Assembly (NCBI GenBank): GCA_017429205.1
Contig: JAFRPH010000082.1
Span: 1-7,294, forward strand
Reading direction: 5' to 3'
Length of the DNA: 7,294 bases
DNA from: Bacteroidales bacterium
GTDB lineage: Bacteria; Bacteroidota; Bacteroidia; Bacteroidales; UBA932
Position 1 is the stretch's first letter, and the number at the start of each line of letters is the position of its first letter. The translations under genes were made by a program, and so were the position numbers. The notes beneath the pieces were generated by a model. That model made no database searches. It had not been told where the DNA came from and saw only the letters and a list, made by a program, of their open reading frames with translations. Of the stretch, positions 5,202 to 7,294 are shown one piece after another.

Positions 5202-6917
5202 TCAGCCTTTCGGGACGGAGAAGGTGACGCGGAAGGTGGGGACGCGCTTGGCGCCGGGGAGGAGAAGGAGGCAGGAGGCCGGGTTCGTCGCCGTGGAGGC
5301 GGGGCCGTTGAGGATGGCGCGGTAGTAGCGGTCCTTGTCCAACTCCTGGGTGGTGGTGTAGGTGGTCTGGTTCATCGAGTTGAGCAGACTGGACATCATC
5401 ATCATGTTGTAGTAGTTGGAATAGCCGCCGTAGCCGCCATAGCCGCCGTAGCCGTACCCGTAGCCGCCATACCCGTAACCGCCGTAGCCACCGTAGCCGC
5501 CACCGTACAGGTTGTTGTAGTACATCGCGTACATCATCTGCTGGTAGTAGGCTTCCTGCTCGGCGTTGCCGTTGGCGTTCGCCACGGTCTCGCTATGGAC
5601 GGTCAGGAACCAGATGTCGGCGTCGTCCTTGGTGTCGAGGTCCTTCCGCTGGAGCAGCTGCTGCATATGGTAGGTGATGTCAGGCGCGTAGGCGCGGTTC
5701 GCGCGGTCCAGGTTGCCCTGGTTCTCGGAGGAGGCGCTGGCGTCGGTCAGGCCGGCGAAGGTGACGGTGCCTTCCTTGTCCGTCTTCCGGATGGTCGGGC
5801 TGATGATGGACGGGAAGAGGGCCACGAGGTCCTCGTCCGCGGGCGCTTCGTACGGGAGGATGAGGCTGGCCTTGTTGATGACGGTCTTGGCCGGGTCGCC
5901 GCCGCGCTGGACGATGGCGTCGACGACCTTGCTCCGCAGCTGGGCCGCGGGGATGACAGGCTTCAGGCCGCCGCCGCCCTCGATGCGGATCTCGCCCTCG
6001 GCGTGCGCTTCGGGGGCCTCGTGTCCGGTCCGGTTGAAGACGTACTGGTAGAACTGCTTGTTGCTCTCCAGATACTCGGCTTCGTCATACAGGGTAGGCT
6101 CGCCCGGGATGAACAGGAAGGTCGTGTCCTTCCGGACCCCGTTGTAGGTGGACCGCACCGTGAGGCGGCCGACGTTCTCGTTCCGGTAGTAGTAGTTGTT
6201 GCTCACCGACAGGCAGGACAGCTCGAACAGGTTGATGCGGCCGCCGATCCCTTCCGGCTCGTCGCTTTCGATGTAGATGCCCGGAACTTCCTGGATGTAC
6301 TCCTTGTACTTGTTGATGGTCTCGATTTCGTCCCGGCTCGCGAGGACGGGGCCCAGGCGCTTGAGGACGTCGACATACTTCTGGCCGTATTCCCGGTTGA
6401 ACTCGAAGCTCAGGGAATCCTCGCCGTCATAGACGGGGATGCCGCGGGTGACGATCTCGCCGCCGTGGGGGACGATCCGGTTGGTGCCGCTCTTCTTGCT
6501 GCTGAGCGTGTCGGTCAGGGAGTAGACGAACAGGTTCTGGAGGATGTGCTCCTGTCCCGGGGAGGCCGTGGAGATGGTGTCGGCCTCGAAATGGACCATA
6601 AAACGGACGAATTCGGGGTCGGTGCCGAGGTCGAGGGTGTCCAGGGCGGGCACCAGGCAGAAGGCGGTGGACCGGGTGGTCAGGCCGAAGGTCTCGTCGC
6701 GGATGGCGCCGATGGCCAGGCGTTTGTCCGAGAAGCCGGACAGGTCGTCGGCCCGGCGGAGGCGGATGTCCTCGATCGGGAATTCGACGGTATAGGTATC
6801 GTACAGGAGGCTTTGGTCGATGAGGTCCTTGCCGATCTCGGTGCTGGTCTTGAAGCAAGCGGTCAGCGCGAAGGGAAGGACGGCGAGGAGAAGTGCTTTC
6901 CTACAAGCGGATTTCAT
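5202..6917 (-). CDS. DUF4270-type lipoprotein with a Gly/Tyr-rich insert
   Basis: Large surface or periplasmic lipoprotein of 571 residues. The signal MKSACRKALLLAVLPFALTAC has lipobox LTAC and lipidated Cys21. The region after it (IGKDLIDQSLLYDTYTVEFP, then a segment with RLAIGAIRDETFGLTTRSTAFCL) fits the N-terminal pattern of the Bacteroidetes family DUF4270, whose function is unknown. The rest is beta-rich with no catalytic motif I can see. Residues 471-499 are only Gly and Tyr, flanked by Tyr/Met/Asn-rich stretches (YYQQMMYAMYYNN before, SNYYNMMMM after). Its ATG overlaps the TGA of the glycogen synthase gene by 4 nt (6914-6917), so the two are probably co-translated; from memory this pairing recurs in Bacteroidetes. 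DUF4270 membership is by recognition of pattern and context, not by a search. Confidence 0.85.
   Translation of the reverse strand: MKSACRKALLLAVLPFALTACFKTSTEIGKDLIDQSLLYDTYTVEFPIEDIRLRRADDLSGFSDKRLAIGAIRDETFGLTTRSTAFCLVPALDTLDLGTDPEFVRFMVHFEADTISTASPGQEHILQNLFVYSLTDTLSSKKSGTNRIVPHGGEIVTRGIPVYDGEDSLSFEFNREYGQKYVDVLKRLGPVLASRDEIETINKYKEYIQEVPGIYIESDEPEGIGGRINLFELSCLSVSNNYYYRNENVGRLTVRSTYNGVRKDTTFLFIPGEPTLYDEAEYLESNKQFYQYVFNRTGHEAPEAHAEGEIRIEGGGGLKPVIPAAQLRSKVVDAIVQRGGDPAKTVINKASLILPYEAPADEDLVALFPSIISPTIRKTDKEGTVTFAGLTDASASSENQGNLDRANRAYAPDITYHMQQLLQRKDLDTKDDADIWFLTVHSETVANANGNAEQEAYYQQMMYAMYYNNLYGGGYGGYGGYGYGGYGYGYGGYGGYGGYSNYYNMMMMSSLLNSMNQTTYTTTQELDKDRYYRAILNGPASTATNPASCLLLLPGAKRVPTFRVTFSVPKG
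5421..5507 (-). repeat. Coding low-complexity repeat (Gly/Tyr codons)
   Basis: On the minus strand this segment is a degenerate array of GGC/GGT and TAC/TAT codons encoding 29 residues of Gly and Tyr only (residues 471-499 of the DUF4270-type protein), in GGY and GY units. Synonymous variation among units suggests an older expansion rather than a very recent slippage event. Confidence 0.85.
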
Positions 6918-7294
6918 TTCGATAAACTGTCGTAAAAGGCGTTGTACTGGTCCATGTAGCTTCCGTCGGCGAGGGCCGCCGCGTCGAAGGGGAGGATGGG
7001 CTTGCCCAGCTCCCGGACGTACGCCTGCAGGGCCGGGTCCACGCCCGCCGATCCCAGGATGACGCCGTCGGAATACTGCGCGGCAAGTTGAGCAAGTTCC
7101 ATGCCACCGGCCTGCTCGGGCAGGGGGACGTCCTTGAGCTTGATGCCGCCGAACAGGATGGTTTCCGCCAGCCCGGGAGCGAACTTCTCCGCGGGGGTGT
7201 CGTCATACAGGGACAGCACGACCTTGGCGCCGGAGAAGACGGGGTCGTCCTTGTAGGCTTTCTTCAGGTACAGGGGAAGGACGTGGGAGATCCA
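6914..7294 (-). CDS. Glycogen/starch synthase, C-terminal part (5' end outside window)
   Basis: The minus-strand frame is open to the right edge and gives 126 residues, beginning WISHVLPLYLKKAYKDDPVF and continuing to GAKVVLSLYDD. This matches, from memory, the Bacteroidetes-type short glycogen synthase (about 270 residues), which consists of the ADP-glucose-binding starch synthase catalytic domain of the GT5 type. Such proteins are annotated as transferring glucose from ADP-glucose or UDP-glucose to glycogen. Later segments with YSDGVILGSAGVDP, then GKPILPFD, and the closing YMDQYNAFYDSLSK also fit this group. The short form lacks the second GT-B half, so catalytic activity is not assured. 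The stop overlaps the start of the DUF4270-type gene by 4 nt. An internal GTG at 7219 is not the start, since the conserved frame continues upstream of it. Confidence 0.82.
   Translation of the reverse strand, partial: WISHVLPLYLKKAYKDDPVFSGAKVVLSLYDDTPAEKFAPGLAETILFGGIKLKDVPLPEQAGGMELAQLAAQYSDGVILGSAGVDPALQAYVRELGKPILPFDAAALADGSYMDQYNAFYDSLSK

Noticed and set aside
5175..6935. 586-residue plus-strand open frame antisense to the DUF4270-type gene
   Set aside because: Composition is dominated by Val, Gly, Ala and Asp with stretches such as VVVVVAHRQ, typical of a shadow of a GC-rich gene. The opposite strand has a signal peptide, lipobox and operon overlap.

Overview
The window looks like chromosomal core DNA from a GC-rich member of the Bacteroidetes, most likely an uncultured Bacteroidales lineage. 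Four things point there: a promoter of the Bacteroidetes type (TTG, 19-bp spacer, TATCTTTG), genes without clear Shine-Dalgarno sites, a TlpA-type thioredoxin lipoprotein, and a short glycogen synthase followed by a DUF4270-type lipoprotein. Coding regions are GC-rich at third codon positions, which produces many long antisense shadow frames.

Layout. (1) 2-478, plus strand: C-terminal two thirds of ribosomal protein S3 (rpsC) with a long Arg/Gly/Asp/Glu tail, closed by an intrinsic terminator. (2) 514-4709, plus strand: one promoter interleaved with that terminator, then four closely packed genes that look like one operon: a small exported probable outer-membrane beta-barrel protein, a TlpA-like thioredoxin lipoprotein, the excinuclease subunit UvrC (GTG start overlapping the previous stop), and a PnuC-family vitamin transporter whose start codon lies in a short dispersed-repeat-like sequence. 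(3) 4732-5111, plus strand: acpP (acyl carrier protein) as a single-gene unit with its own probable promoter and a strong, probably bidirectional terminator. (4) 5112-5201: a GC-rich intergenic patch with a perfect hairpin and two imperfect direct repeats. (5) 5202-7294, minus strand: the end of a Bacteroidetes-type glycogen/starch synthase overlapping by 4 nt a 571-residue DUF4270-type lipoprotein that carries a Gly/Tyr-only segment.

How the genes relate. The window holds separate housekeeping functions: translation, envelope and redox, DNA repair, vitamin uptake, lipid synthesis carrier, and glycogen synthesis. I see no defence system, CRISPR array, transposase, tRNA or rRNA gene, and I do not think an undescribed multi-gene system is present. 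The points most worth checking are: rpsC being the last gene of its ribosomal cluster, acpP without fabF directly behind it, the terminator/promoter interleaving, the repeat that supplies the pnuC start, and the Gly/Tyr insert in the DUF4270-type lipoprotein.
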